Position numbers and translations under genes: made by a program. The notes under the pieces are model-generated. The model saw only the letters and a list, made by a program, of their open reading frames with translations. It did not search any database and was not told the origin of the DNA. Source: Nematostella vectensis (taxonomy: Eukaryota; Cnidaria; Anthozoa; Actiniaria; Edwardsiidae). From it: a stretch of 60,000 nucleotides of DNA. The DNA lies in assembly GCF_932526225.1 (NCBI RefSeq), contig NC_064044.1, positions 15,317,453 to 15,377,452 on the forward strand, given 5' to 3'. The first letter of the stretch is position 1, and every line of letters begins with the position of its first letter. This document shows, piece by piece, positions 35,970 through 45,962 of the stretch.

Positions 35970-35980
35970 CTATTTATAGT
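35970..35980 (-). promoter_or_regulatory. TATA box of the QRGG protein gene
   Basis: Minus-strand ACTATAAATAG preceded by eight A residues, 34 bases before the ATG at 35937. Confidence 0.65.
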
Positions 35981-35990
35981 TTTTTTTTCG

Positions 35991-36473
35991 TCATACCCAG
36001 CGTGTTCTTCCTTTAGACGCTTGTCCACGACCTCGTTGGTATGTTTGATCCGATTTTTTATCAAAATAATTCCAGGTGGATGGTCTTAGTCCACTGACGT
36101 TCCATTCCGGTCCCATGACTCTGCGTGCCCAACTTGTTGCTATGTTTCGTGGACCGAGAATATCTGAGAGGATGGGTGGTTGTATCCTTCCACATCGTTG
36201 CCCTCCGTTACCAGAGACGCGCCGGGTGGTGATGCATTTGGTCTTGGTGGTGGTGTCCCCGTTTTGGCCACGACTCTTGCGGGTAGTACACTTTTTTGTG
36301 GTCTTGGTGGTTTTGGCACCACCTCTTGCCCTACCGCGGGAAGAGGCTCGACTCGAGGTGGTGGAGGGTGTTGAGGGCGTTGAGGGGGTACGGGTACGAC
36401 TTCTTGAACGGCTTCTTGGGGTTGAACGACTTCTAGGAGTGGACGTGCGTGGAGTAGGAGCAAGGCTCCCCAA
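35991..36473 (-). CDS. Ser/Arg/Thr-rich basic protein, start not found
   Basis: An open frame of about 160 codons. The N-terminal half is made of SR, TPR and KTTK repeats, very basic, like a nucleic-acid-binding core protein. The C-terminal part has a less biased sequence (PPILSDILGPRNIATSW, GPEWNVSGLRP). No ATG precedes the basic part in this frame before an upstream TAA, so the start is missing, created by splicing, or lost by a frameshift near the protease 3' end, which it overlaps. The QRCGRI segment is not a clear processing site. Confidence 0.45.
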   Translation of the reverse strand: MGSLAPTPRTSTPRSRSTPRSRSRSRTRTPSTPSTPSTTSSRASSRGRARGGAKTTKTTKKCTTRKSRGQNGDTTTKTKCITTRRVSGNGGQRCGRIQPPILSDILGPRNIATSWARRVMGPEWNVSGLRPSTWNYFDKKSDQTYQRGRGQASKGRTRWV

Positions 36474-37080
36474 CGAAGAAGGTGATGCTAGTGAGATAAT
36501 GGATTAAATGGTGCTGACGCCAAGGACAATACGGCGTACGTCGTCGCCGTTGTTGTCGTGATAAAGCTCTCACGTGGAACGTGTCGTGTACAAACGAGCA
36601 CACCACTTGATCGTTCCAATGGGTGTGTGGGGTAAACATTGCGGTAATGTCTTGCAAGGACTTGTTGTGAACACGCTGCCATAAAAAGTACAGACAGTAT
36701 TGTCCACATACAGCCGAGTCTAATGCTTGAAGTTGTCGTTGGTTCGTTACGACGGGTGGTGGTCGTAGAGCACAGAAATTGGTCATGGCGCGTCCGTACG
36801 CACTTGGAGGAAACCCAAAACTGTCCCACCATTCGCAGTGGTCTGGCGTAAAGTACACGGCCAACCAATGGCTTCCCGGTTTGTCGCTAGGGTCCACATT
36901 CACAATGTAGGCGGCGTCACCGTTTCCATCCTCTGGAATGATGGTGGGTAGACGATCCGAGGGGAACACACCTTCAAACACAGATTCTATGTAGGGGCCA
37001 CTACGGGCCATGGCTTCCAACTCTTCGGTTCTCATGGCGTCAAACTCCATCAGTCTTGTTCTTCCCCAACCGTCATCCAT
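36433..37080 (-). CDS. PRO: Adenovirus-type maturation cysteine protease
   Basis: 215 residues from ATG 37080. The family signature is clear: GSHWLAVYF with His71, WWDSFGFPPSAYG with Asp86, and an LQALDSAVCGQYCLYFL block with the nucleophile expected at Cys129. These proteases process capsid and core proteins during virion maturation. The catalytic core ends near residue 170; the last ~45 residues are Arg/His/Tyr-rich and overlap the next ORF in another frame, so the real C-terminus could be shorter. The ATG lies four bases after the major capsid protein stop. Confidence 0.88.
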   Translation of the reverse strand: MDDGWGRTRLMEFDAMRTEELEAMARSGPYIESVFEGVFPSDRLPTIIPEDGNGDAAYIVNVDPSDKPGSHWLAVYFTPDHCEWWDSFGFPPSAYGRAMTNFCALRPPPVVTNQRQLQALDSAVCGQYCLYFLWQRVHNKSLQDITAMFTPHTHWNDQVVCSFVHDTFHVRALSRQQRRRRTPYCPWRQHHLIHYLTSITFFVGEPCSYSTHVHS

Positions 37081-37084
37081 TTTT

Positions 37085-38410
37085 TCAACCTTGGATGTCG
37101 TAGATCACATTACGTAAGGGGTCAATTTCCATATTGTTGTTAAACTCTCCGTAGATGACGACGGACATCACCGTGGTGGTGGCAGCATTGAATGAGAGCG
37201 CGAGGTTTACCGTGCCTTTATATTGAGGGTGGTAGTACTCCGACGCCGCGTTTCTAGCGCCTGTGAAATCGTAGACCAGTAGTCCTTAGCCTTTTTCGAA
37301 CTCCTCCCTGCTAACGTTCAGCCCACCGCCGCGAAACGTGCCGCACACATTGTCAAACAGCATGTGGTACAAATCCACTCCTTTGCCATCCACCCTACTG
37401 AGCGCGTTGTAAGGGGTCTCTTCACCGTCCACGGTCACCTTGATGTCGGTCAGTTTGGCATCCAGCTGGAAATTGAAGGGGTTCTTGGTGTAATCTCCGT
37501 TGTATGCTCCATCCTCGACGATTCCAAAGATCATTCTTTTTGGAACGAGTCCATTGAATAGGTTCGTGGCTTCGAAGGAGCGTACACCGCTGAGGATCTG
37601 CCGAGTTTTCACGACTGCTGACGTTAGTGGATACATGCTCATCTTGGGGGAGGAGGGAGAATGCATGATCTTCGCATGGGATAACCTGACGCTGTCGGAG
37701 GGTGTGACGTGGTACAGACGTAGGAGGGCTGACTCAACTTTGTATTTTTCAGCAGGTGTCGTTGATCCTGACATGAGGCAGAACTTGGGTTCGTGAAGTT
37801 CCAGTCTGATCTTTGTTTCCATGTTGTTCACCAAGTATCGGTCAGAATGGAATAGGTCGCAGAAGAGAGGCCCCGACGAACCCATCAATTTGCTTTCTGC
37901 CGTATACGCGGCACGACGCATCAATCCTTTGTTGGTGGCGATGCCAGAACCGGAACTTGCGACTGCTGTAGTGTCATGTTGTCCAGCGGTATCTTTGTCC
38001 CAGAGTGCACATTGCAAGTAGGAATTTTGAGCCTCTGCCGGGTAGTTGAGGAGTGTCCCGATGAAGGCGCGAAACGCGTACGAGTCCGATTGTAACGTAA
38101 CGATTTTACCATTAAGATGGATGGTGACTTGCTTGATCATCGAATGCAGGGAAACAAACCCTACTCTATCCCCAGCACCAAGAGAAGAGTTATCCCCTTT
38201 TGTGATCTTAACCACGAGGCGTAGGTGTGTTTTCTGGAGATCGATGTAACTCTCGCTATTAGGAATGACCCATTCAAGGTGTTTGTCCCCCTTGTCGAAA
38301 GGGGTGTAGGGAATGTAACGCCCATTGGCTACAGAGACATCTGTAGGGGGTACGGAGAACAAATCCATTCCAGGATTAACGACCTGGGCTGATCCTGTAA
38401 GAACACTCAT
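37085..38410 (-). pseudogene. MCP: Polinton major capsid protein (double jelly-roll), one in-frame TAA
   Basis: From ATG 38410 the frame runs 374 codons to a TAA at 37286-37288, then continues in frame for 67 codons to a TGA at 37085. Together this is about 441 codons, a normal size for Polinton capsids. Typical segments are DLFSVPPTDVSV near the N-terminus, HSMIKQVTIHLNGK, VNNMETKIRLELH and LVPKRMIFGIVED. The segment after the TAA (LLVYDFTG, a YYHPQYKG strand region) is the expected last beta strands, so truncation at 374 would probably disrupt the second jelly roll. Apart from that one codon the frame is intact. An A-rich TATA-like motif lies at 38510-38520. Confidence 0.85.
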
Positions 38411-38509
38411 CGTGGAGGAGGAGGAGGACGACGAGGAGGAGGAGGAGAAGAGCTCTTCTTCGTAACAAGTCCGATTACCAACTGAAGTAGGAAAAGTGAT
38501 GGAGTGGAT

Positions 38510-38520
38510 CTATATTTTTT
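38510..38520 (-). promoter_or_regulatory. TATA-like element upstream of the major capsid gene
   Basis: Minus-strand AAAAAATATAGAT about 100 bases upstream of the capsid ATG; it overlaps the stop of the preceding gene. Confidence 0.45.
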
Positions 38521-38968
38521 CAATCATAGATGTCAGGACTGCGTGCACGTGCCGTTGGAACAACTCTACGACGACGACGTGGACGTCGGGTGTGTTGGAC
38601 AGCAGTTGCAGCAATGGGGACCGTCTTGGGTGGAACTCTGATCTTAACAGCCCGGTCTTTTTCCTTTCACGACCGCTTTGTCGAGAACGAGGAGGGACGT
38701 AGATTCCAAGAGGTATGGTATACCCAGACCCTCGTTGCCGAGGTGAGATGGCGTACCCGCGAAAGGCCGGTCCATACCCCCGTTGCGGCGAGATGGCGTA
38801 ACCGCGGAAGGCAGGTCCACTTCCTGCACCATACCCCAACTGCGGAGAGATGGGGTAGCCGCGGAAGGCTGGACCACCCAATCCAGATCCACTCTGTTTT
38901 TTTTGGGGGGGAAAGATACGATAGAACGGTAGGGCCCCAAGGTGCTTGTGCCCACTTACTGAGGGCAT
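38520..38968 (-). pseudogene. Gly-rich core-like protein with adenain-type sites and Arg-rich tail, frameshifted
   Basis: The reading frame from ATG 38968 gives LPFYRIFPPQ, then QSGSGLGG, three copies of a PAFRGYAISPQ repeat and RQRGSGYT. In an adjacent frame the 3' end encodes an Arg-rich tail (RRPRRRRRVVPTARARS) ending at 38520. A frameshift near 38650 probably separates them. QSGS-G and QRGS-G both fit the adenovirus protease consensus (M/I/L/N/Q)-X-G-X-G. Gly-rich proteins with GSGL motifs beside the capsid gene are usual in Polintons and may be analogues of adenovirus pVI/pX. The function is inferred. Confidence 0.5.
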
Positions 38969-39020
38969 CGTTAATTTCTTTAACCATGATGGCGTTACCT
39001 TGACGACAATAACGGTCAAA

Positions 39021-40039
39021 TTATCGTGCCACGCGGAGAAATTGTAATGTTGCTTTGACGCTACCTCCTTCCTCAAATGGCACCGTTCTTCCCGTATCGT
39101 CCTTTATGTAGAGATGAATTCGGTCGATGAGATGCGTACGCACAGGGAGATAGATTGGGTTTTCAAAACTTCGTTCCACCGCTCCACCTCCAGGAACGCC
39201 TTCGTTAGCCATCACTCCCAGTACATTGCGCACCTCGCTTCCCAGCACCAGATTGCCATCCGTGAGATTTGAGTACACGTACATGTTTTGGAATGGAGGA
39301 TGATTCTCGTGGGGTTTTGGGTTTGGCTTGGAGTCATACCCCAGCACTGGTGTACGATTTGAATAATTATAATAATCAAATACCAGCCACCTTGATAGAG
39401 GATCACTCCAACCTCCAGTCTTCCGGGGATAATCAGGTGGATAGATGGTCGACAGTGGGATGAGTTTATTCGGTGGTCCAAATCGACCTTGTTAAGCGTT
39501 TGACTTGTCGAAACCAAGGATGATACCAAACTCGGGTCGGATCAACACCCTATTTGATTGTCCCACACCTATAGTGGTTAGTTTATCACTTGGACGAAAA
39601 CAAACTCCAAATCCAGATGATCTTGCCTTATGCCACGTCTAATCCTTGCACGGGAATCGTTAAACGCGGTCACCGCCGTCTTGATGTGTTCCGTGATCGT
39701 CTCCCAGGTGTCATTCAGCTTGAATTTAGGCAAGTCTATCTTGTACCAACGAAATTGAATCTCTCCCGTGGGCACTTTCGAACCACTGAACTCAAATAAG
39801 GTCAAGGTTTCAGGAAGCACATAGCGGCACATCAACCAGATCACGTGATCCGTCTCGTCCAGCGTGTCCCAGTACGAGGGGTACACGATTGACGTTAAGG
39901 CCATTTCCCATGCTCCATCACGCACGTCGATCGCCTCTTTGGGACGTATGGTGAAATCACCACTTGTATTGACTGGTAACGTTCCTTCCTCAGCATTGCT
40001 GGCTAAGGTCACGCAAAAGGCTTTTGTTCTTGAGGTCAT
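39021..40039 (-). pseudogene. mCP: Minor capsid (penton-like) protein, copy B, broken
   Basis: The ATG at 40039 starts a protein with the pattern VTLASNAEEGTLPVNT, FTIRP, DVRDGAWEMAL and YPSYWD. This frame ends at 39578; the homologous C-terminal half continues in another frame, containing an extra TAA at 39492-39494, to 39021, with NMYVYSNLTDGNLVLG, IHLYIKDDTGRTVPF and ATLQFLRVAR. One frameshift near 39560-39580 plus one nonsense codon therefore separate two recognisable halves. It is about 35-45 percent similar by eye to copy A directly upstream. Single jelly-roll minor capsid proteins form the virion vertices in this group. Confidence 0.75.
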
Positions 40040-40043
40040 TTTG

Positions 40044-41039
40044 TTATGCAAATCGTGCTCGACGAAAGTGTAATGTTGCCACCACACCGCCTGATTGAAA
40101 TGATATGGGGGGACCAGCATCGTCCGTTATATACACCTGGATCTTTCGATAACTTGGAGACGTGCTAGGAAATAAAAAGTAACCTTAAAATTCCGTTCCA
40201 CAGCTTCCCCGGGTTTTCCTCCAGGGGTCAACACCCGCAAGAGATTGTGATTCTGACTTCCCAGTATCAGATTACCATCGGTGACATTCGTGTACACGTA
40301 CATGTCCTGAAAAGGGGCTTTGCTCGTGTCGACGGGTGAGTAGGGTTGCGAGACGAACGGTTGATTAGCTGGCTTGGCAGTACCATCACGAGGGGGTGGG
40401 GTGGATTCGTCGTAGCTCAATACCACCCATAGATGAGAAAAATGCGTCGAATCCTCGTACCTCGGCGGCCATTTAGTAGGATCTTCAGTCTGTAGTTTTG
40501 TGGCCAAATAAAATCCCAAAGCATTAAATCGCTCAAAACCCAAGGCGCGGCCCACGCGCATGGCGATGATGAGCTGTACCTCGTAGGCCAACACGATGGT
40601 CACTGTTTTATTTTTTTCGTTTAACGCCACGGTAGCATCCTTCACGGTTTGCCCCAGGTGCCTCAGCGTGGCCGCACGAGATTCGTTGAAGCGATCAATA
40701 CCCTTCTTCCCATTCAGGCCTCACGAAATCATCCAACTTGATCTCGTACCATTCGTGGACAATATTGCTTTCATCAGCGACGGCATTTGGGTTGTTTTGA
40801 TTCTCGCGTAGCCATGCTTTTTTCGGCACCTTGACCCATATCCAGAAAATGTGTTCGTGAAGGGCAAAACTGAGCCACGTGTTGGGATAGATCAGGGACA
40901 TCAAACCGACTTTCCAGTCTCCATCACGCAAATCCAGTGTCTTTGTCGTGCGTATGGTAAAATTCCGGGTGTTGCCCGGAAGAGCTCCCTCCAAGGCATT
41001 GCTGGGTAACGTCACGTGGAAATGATGTTGGTCTGTCAT
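40044..41039 (-). pseudogene. mCP: Minor capsid (penton-like) protein, copy A, frameshifted
   Basis: The ATG at 41039 starts VTLPSNALEGALPGNT, FTIRTTKTLDLRDGDW and IYPNTW. The frame is lost at about 40,700 in a GAAGAAGGG run; the next part follows in a second frame (MYVYTNVTDGNLILG) and is lost again near 40,140; a third frame supplies the final DDAGPPISFQSGG...LHFRRAR strand region to a TAA at 40044-40046. All domains are present, so two small indels explain the breaks. Its stop is four bases from the ATG of copy B, showing a tandem duplication rather than a random second insertion. Confidence 0.75.
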
Positions 41040-41073
41040 GGTGCACGAAACAACTGGACCCCGGTCACGTGGA

Positions 41074-42210
41074 TCATAAGATTTTATGCATTTGTTGGGC
41101 TGACACCCAACTGTTGTACTTGTCAGGCCACCCACGCCATTGCACGAAATACTCTTCGTACCGTCCCTTCCCTCGCGTCCTGATCACCCGTTCGATGCGG
41201 AACAGATCCCGTTGCTCGTCGAGACTGACGTGTTGTAGTTCGGGCTCGTAAAACCGACCCTGTTACCACGATCCTTCGTACTCGCGAAGCCGGTACGCGT
41301 AGTTCTTCTGAGTCGTGTTGTTGTACCGCTGACCCACCGTAAACACTTCTTCGGTCCAATTGGGAATGTACACTTTGGCAAAGACGTGTTTCACTTTACT
41401 GATCCGCACCCTATCCCCCACGTTAAATTTGGGTGGGGCCCTCTTCTTCATCTTTTCTGGGTCCCCCGGTCTTTTCTTCCCGTACAAGATGGCCCACACC
41501 TCCTGAGCATCGTCGTACGTGACCACGTCCGCAGGAGCACGTCGGATGCTACGATGGTACGAGTGATTGTAATTGTGCACCAATTGCGGTAACATGTCCA
41601 CGTAACGGCGTGTCTCCTTGTGCGTAAACCAACGCCAAATCCAGGTCTTGAGAGTGCGATTGAATCGTTCGACCACAGAAGCTTTCAATTCACTTTGCGT
41701 GGAAAAGTGCTGGATCCCTTTGGATTTGAGAAACGCCTGGAAGATTCGATTCTTGAACTAGGTGCCATCGTCCGTTTGAAGTTTTTCTGGCTGACGGCCA
41801 CCCTCGAAAATTGACTCAAACGCCTCGACGAGCCGCTTGCCCGTCTTGTCCTTGAGAGGGACCACCCACGCGTACTTGCTCAACACGTCAATCACGGTGA
41901 GTAAGTAGTTGTACCCGTCGTTGTACGAGCGTAACGCCTGCATGTCACACAGATCCGCTTGCCACTGTTCGTCCATACCATTCACCACCACCCGTTGGCG
42001 TGGGTAGCGACGACGGTACGGTTTATGGAGCGTGTAGGTGGACTGGCTCCGAAGCCACGAAGTCACTTGGGCACGACGCACTCCTTTGGAACGTACCGCT
42101 CGGACTAATTTGTCCACTCCCCCCAAGGCTGCCGGATGATTCGGATCGTAATAAATGAGGCGGAGAAGACGATCGATCGTCTTCGGAGTCATTGTCGTCT
42201 TCTTCTTCAT
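41074..42210 (-). pseudogene. INT: Polinton integrase with chromodomain, two in-frame stops
   Basis: From ATG 42210 one continuous frame of 379 codons contains a TAG at codon 151 (41758-41760) and a TAA at 41263-41265. The DDE core is complete: Asp86 (WQADLCDM), Asp147 (LQTDDGT) and Glu181 (SVVERFNRTLK). An SH3-like segment (FNVGDRVRISK) follows, then, after the TAA, a chromodomain (FRIERVI, YFVQWRGWP, NSWVSAQQM). The TAG falls right after the second catalytic Asp, at a position usually occupied by Glu. Retroviral-type integrases of this family insert Polintons with 6-bp duplications. Length is typical. The TATA box at 42429-42438 lies inside the polymerase stop region. Confidence 0.88.
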
Positions 42211-42428
42211 ACTCTTTTTTTTTCGCGCACGGACGATGGTGGGCGTGGGAGGGGGTGGGGCTGGGGCGCCATCGAGTTGCGAGGCATGAATTTCGATGCG
42301 TCCCCCGCAACACGCAAAGAGACACCGTAAACGTTCCCACACCGTACGACAATCGAAACGCGGTTAAAGAGGATCCGCACCAAAGCAACCCATGCTACAA
42401 GTGATCCCTTCCCTACCACCCCTCACCT

Positions 42429-42438
42429 TATTTATATA
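42429..42438 (-). promoter_or_regulatory. TATA box of the integrase gene
   Basis: Minus-strand TATATAAATA, overlapping the stop codon of the polymerase gene. Confidence 0.6.
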
Positions 42439-44951
42439 CAAAACAACAACATTACCCGTCGCACGCGTTTGTTGTACACGACACGAAATGTCTTGTGTGC
42501 CGGCACCGTGTGTAGAGTTCTGTCGTGCACATTGCGCTGGATGGTGTAAGGGAGAGTCACGTGACGCTCTTCCGCCACCGCGCTATCAACGCGCAAGAGT
42601 TCCAACATACTGGCCAGGTTCACGATATCGGCCGTGCGAAGGTTGATGTGAAGGTCCTTCACTTTACAGGTGGAATGACCCTGTTGCGTGGTGTACTTCA
42701 AGAAGGTCTTGATGTACTCTTCAAACAACCGCGCCCAGCGCTCCCAATGCCACACCTCGTACACACGGATCACGCGGTAGCCTTTCTCGAGAGCTTTGTA
42801 AATCTCGGGGTGGGCCCACGTTCCCGTGAACGCCCGTTCCTCGTCCGAATGCGTGCACGAGCCTTGCTCCCCCTCTTGGGCACACAGGTGACACAGGGGG
42901 AACATCAACTTGTCGTTGACGCGGACAGGGAGGACGGAGAAGAACAGGTCGCGTGGCGGTAAAACACGTAGCTTCATCAGTCCCTTGTACGCGTGAAGAT
43001 CTTCTTCGAACTTCTCGGTGAGGATGGCGTCGGGGTGCCCCACGGGGTACTCGCACATGGCATTGATCCACGGGTACAACGACGTAAAATCATAGTAGTG
43101 AATCTCTTCACCCTGCTCCACGTCGGCTTCGCAATGCAGCCGAATCGCGTTGGTCCTTCCTCCGAAAAAAGCATCACGAGCTTCGAGTGGTTTTCCGTGC
43201 TCGACATCCCCCACTAGAGCTCGCAGTTCACGCTGCGTGTTGAGTTGCACGTCAAACTGGCACTCCAACACCTCCTCGTAGTTGTAGCCTTGGGCCTTGA
43301 GACGCAACTCCACCGCACGCGTGTGCTCGCGAAGCTCTTGCATCGTGGTGTTCGTCAAAGGGTTGACGGTGTGAGGCAGAAAACACGTGGTAGAAACACC
43401 CATGGTACTGGTACACCGTGTTGGTAGACTCGGCGTACCCGCCCACCTTGATCCGGCCTGCCAAGCGCACTTCGCCACGGTTCCCGGCATGCTGAATAAA
43501 CACCCCTTCTCCCTCGCGATGTTCGGTGTACTTCAGCCACTGCAACGCTTTCAGAGATTGCACGTCGTGGCCACGGTACCCGCGCGTGGGTATCACTCCA
43601 ATAGTCTTCTCCTCCAGAAACTTGGTGCGCAGGATACGGCTGGACAACGAGGCTATGGTGATGGCCACCTGGAACGGGTGAAGACCTGCAGCGGCCATGA
43701 TGAGCTCATCGGAAGCGAGTACCGCTCTCTTGAGCACCTCAACGTCCTGATGGCAGTACGAAGCGAGGTCCTCTTGCAAGTTAAACACGGCACCACGAGC
43801 CACTTCGGCTTGGTGCCAGGCACGTAGGGCGCGGGCATCGTCTTCTTTCATCACTTGAAGGTCGTAATAACTCAAGTCGGGCATGGGTCCCACGTAGTCT
43901 TGGTGCTCGGGGGTGTTGAAAAAATGAGGAAACGTTCCCTTTTGGATCACGTTATCAAACCCAAAAGCTTTGGGGAGCTTGCTCAAAGGCATCTGCAGAA
44001 AGTTCAGGGTGCACTTCATGTCGATCCGCAACGACTTGATGTTCAGGTACATCACCTTTCCTCCGGTGAAAATCACTTCGGGTTTAAAGCCATTCGTGAA
44101 AAGGTATTTGAGGATGAAATAGGAATCGTAGCCTTTAAAATTGTGAGCCAAACACGAGTAGTCAGCATTACTCCCATCGAACAGCCAGTCGCAAAACGCT
44201 TGTACCGTAGTAAAGCTGCGTTTGCGAAGTCCACACGTCTTGCACTCCAGGCGATCCATAGACCATCCCTTGCAGGTCTCACACAGTTTTTGCACCCCGA
44301 CAAAATTCACAGTGTGCTTGGCTTCCAGAGGCATGGCCTCGAAATCAAAGATGATCAAGCACATCGAATCGTCGTCAGCGGCAACGCAATGGGGTTCTTG
44401 AGAGCAGGGGCATCGAGAGTAAGGCGCGCGTAATCGTGCTTTTGCACGCCGCGTAGCGTGTCGTCGAGGACCCGGTCTAGCACCCGCTCCACATCCTCCA
44501 ACGCTTCCTGGATAGTACCACGTGTGGGCAAATCGACCGACAGTTCGTAATCGGTACAGTCAGTACGCATTTTGGTAGAATGTCGAGTAGTCATTTGACG
44601 TAAATCATACGTAACATCGTCCTTCTCCTCCTCCTCCTCCTCGTCCTCATCATCACCATCACTATCATAAGAGCGTTTCTTCCCACGACCTTGTTGTTGC
44701 AACCCAGAAGGCCCAGGTTCATTCAAAAAAGGATCTTCAAACGAAATCTCCTCCCCCTCCCCCTCTGGGGTACAATAATAGTCAAACAATTCGTCAAAAG
44801 AGCTAAATTGAGGTAAGTCAGCGAGATCATCGTGAAAAAAATCAGGAGGAAGTCGTCCACTCTCTTCTTCTTCTTCTTCTTCGGGATCAGGCAACACTTC
44901 TAACAATTGGGTAAGCCACTCATCATTACCATCATCATCATCATAAGCCAT
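42432..44951 (-). pseudogene. POLB: Protein-primed DNA polymerase B, internally deleted and frameshifted
   Basis: ATG 44951 opens an acidic N-terminal region ending in a segment typical of Polinton polymerases (VLDDTLRGVQKHDYARL, ALPLTT). The frame breaks near 44360, joining directly to the exonuclease domain in another frame: Exo I FDFEAM, Exo II AHNFKGYDSYF, Exo III YCHQDVEVL. Several hundred bases usually present between these parts (Cys-rich region) are missing. A second frameshift occurs near 43385-43490. Palm motif A is present (DFTSLYPWINAM). After EEYIKTFLK the sequence jumps to the C-terminal CKVKDLHINL segment and ends at 42432: the region that should carry motif B (KxxxNSxYG) and motif C (DTD) is absent. 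This gene cannot encode an active polymerase. Confidence 0.9.
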
Positions 44952-44997
44952 GGCGAAGTTCGTCAAGGACCAACTGAAATGCGAGTGGATAAGAATT

Positions 44998-45005
44998 CTT
45001 TTATA
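44998..45005 (-). promoter_or_regulatory. TATA box of the polymerase gene inside a palindrome
   Basis: Minus-strand TATAAAAG, 47 bases before the ATG at 44951, flanked by inverted arms AAGAATTCT and AGAATTCTT (44991-45013). Confidence 0.6.
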
Positions 45006-45013
45006 GAATTCTT

Positions 45014-45503
45014 ATCCAATCAAAAAGCTTGAATTGTAGTCAGCTAAAAATACTTTTTTCTAATAAACCAATCCTTTTCCATGTTTAACCTTTTTTCTAC
45101 CCTCTCATTGGACAAATAAAACTACTTAACCCAATCAGGGGCGTTCCCGAGGTTCTCATCGATACACATGGTACACTGTTTATAATCACATTTATGACAA
45201 AAAGCAAAATAGAGAGGGGTGGGGTGGGTATAAAAAATACACCATGACATCATTGGCATGACGTCTTCCGATACACAGGGGTACCGTGACCATTATTTTT
45301 ATTTTTTATTTTTAAAAATACCCTTTTAACCCTTAATAACAAAAAGCATAAAAGAGAGGGGGAGGGGTGGGGTAAAAAATAAGCCATGATATCATCGGTA
45401 TGACGTCTTCCGTTTTCCAAGCCTCTGATTGGTCAATACATCCCTGAGCCAATCAGAAGCGTTCCCGATGATCTCATCGACACACGTGACCTACTCGAAG
45501 GTC
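45014..45503. promoter_or_regulatory. Divergent central promoter region of the Polinton with direct repeats
   Basis: Non-coding spacer between the leftward polymerase gene and the rightward RING gene. Contains two ~70-bp direct repeats (45201-45270 and 45343-45412, both ending TGACGTCTTCCG) and two ~40-bp repeats sharing GCGTTCCCGA and CTCATCGA (45131-45171 and 45449-45488). CCAAT boxes and TATAAAA-like stretches recur. Confidence 0.7.
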
Positions 45504-45511
45504 TATAAAAG
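45504..45511 (+). promoter_or_regulatory. TATA box of the right RING gene
   Basis: TATAAAAG, about 94 bases upstream of the ATG at 45605. Confidence 0.65.
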
Positions 45512-45604
45512 ACGACGACGAGCCGGGATCACTTCACAGTCAGAGCAAGACTCAAAAACGACAAAGCAATAAAAAAATTCAAACTAATAATAAAATAAAA
45601 TAAA

Positions 45605-45940
45605 ATGGAATGCTTGATTTGTAAAGAAGAAGAGGAAGAAGTAATGGAGACAATTAATTGCTGCAAGCAGCCAATGCACCACCGGTGCCTAAACGATTGG
45701 TACAAGGTACAAGAATACCGAGGACTGTTACCCACGTGTCCCCATTGCCGAAAAGGAAGAGAACAACAAACTAGAGCATACCCCACCCCACCAGTGATCG
45801 TGATTAATGATGATGATGAAGATGATAACGTTGGACCTATAATAAACTACCGAGACAGGTGGGGCATAGATGAGTGGATGGTGGCACCCCCACACCGGGA
45901 CACTGGAACCATAAACTTTAGTACTGGGCAAAGAAGATGA
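45605..45940 (+). CDS. Small RING-finger protein of the Polinton
   Basis: 111 residues, intact. A RING-type cluster occupies residues 1-50: MECLICKEE, INCCKQPMHHRCLNDWY and CPHCRKG. The remainder is acidic (NDDDEDDN) and ends without further domains. The core CCKQPxHHxCL and the CPHCRKG end match the large RING protein at 32223-33842, pointing to a shared origin. Probable E3 ubiquitin-ligase-type activity is inferred from the fold only. The only gene with its own rightward promoter in this half; its 3' end converges with the minus-strand gene ending at 46040. Confidence 0.8.
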   Translation: MECLICKEEEEEVMETINCCKQPMHHRCLNDWYKVQEYRGLLPTCPHCRKGREQQTRAYPTPPVIVINDDDEDDNVGPIINYRDRWGIDEWMVAPPHRDTGTINFSTGQRR

Positions 45941-45962
45941 CGGACACTTTTTTAAAGAACAT

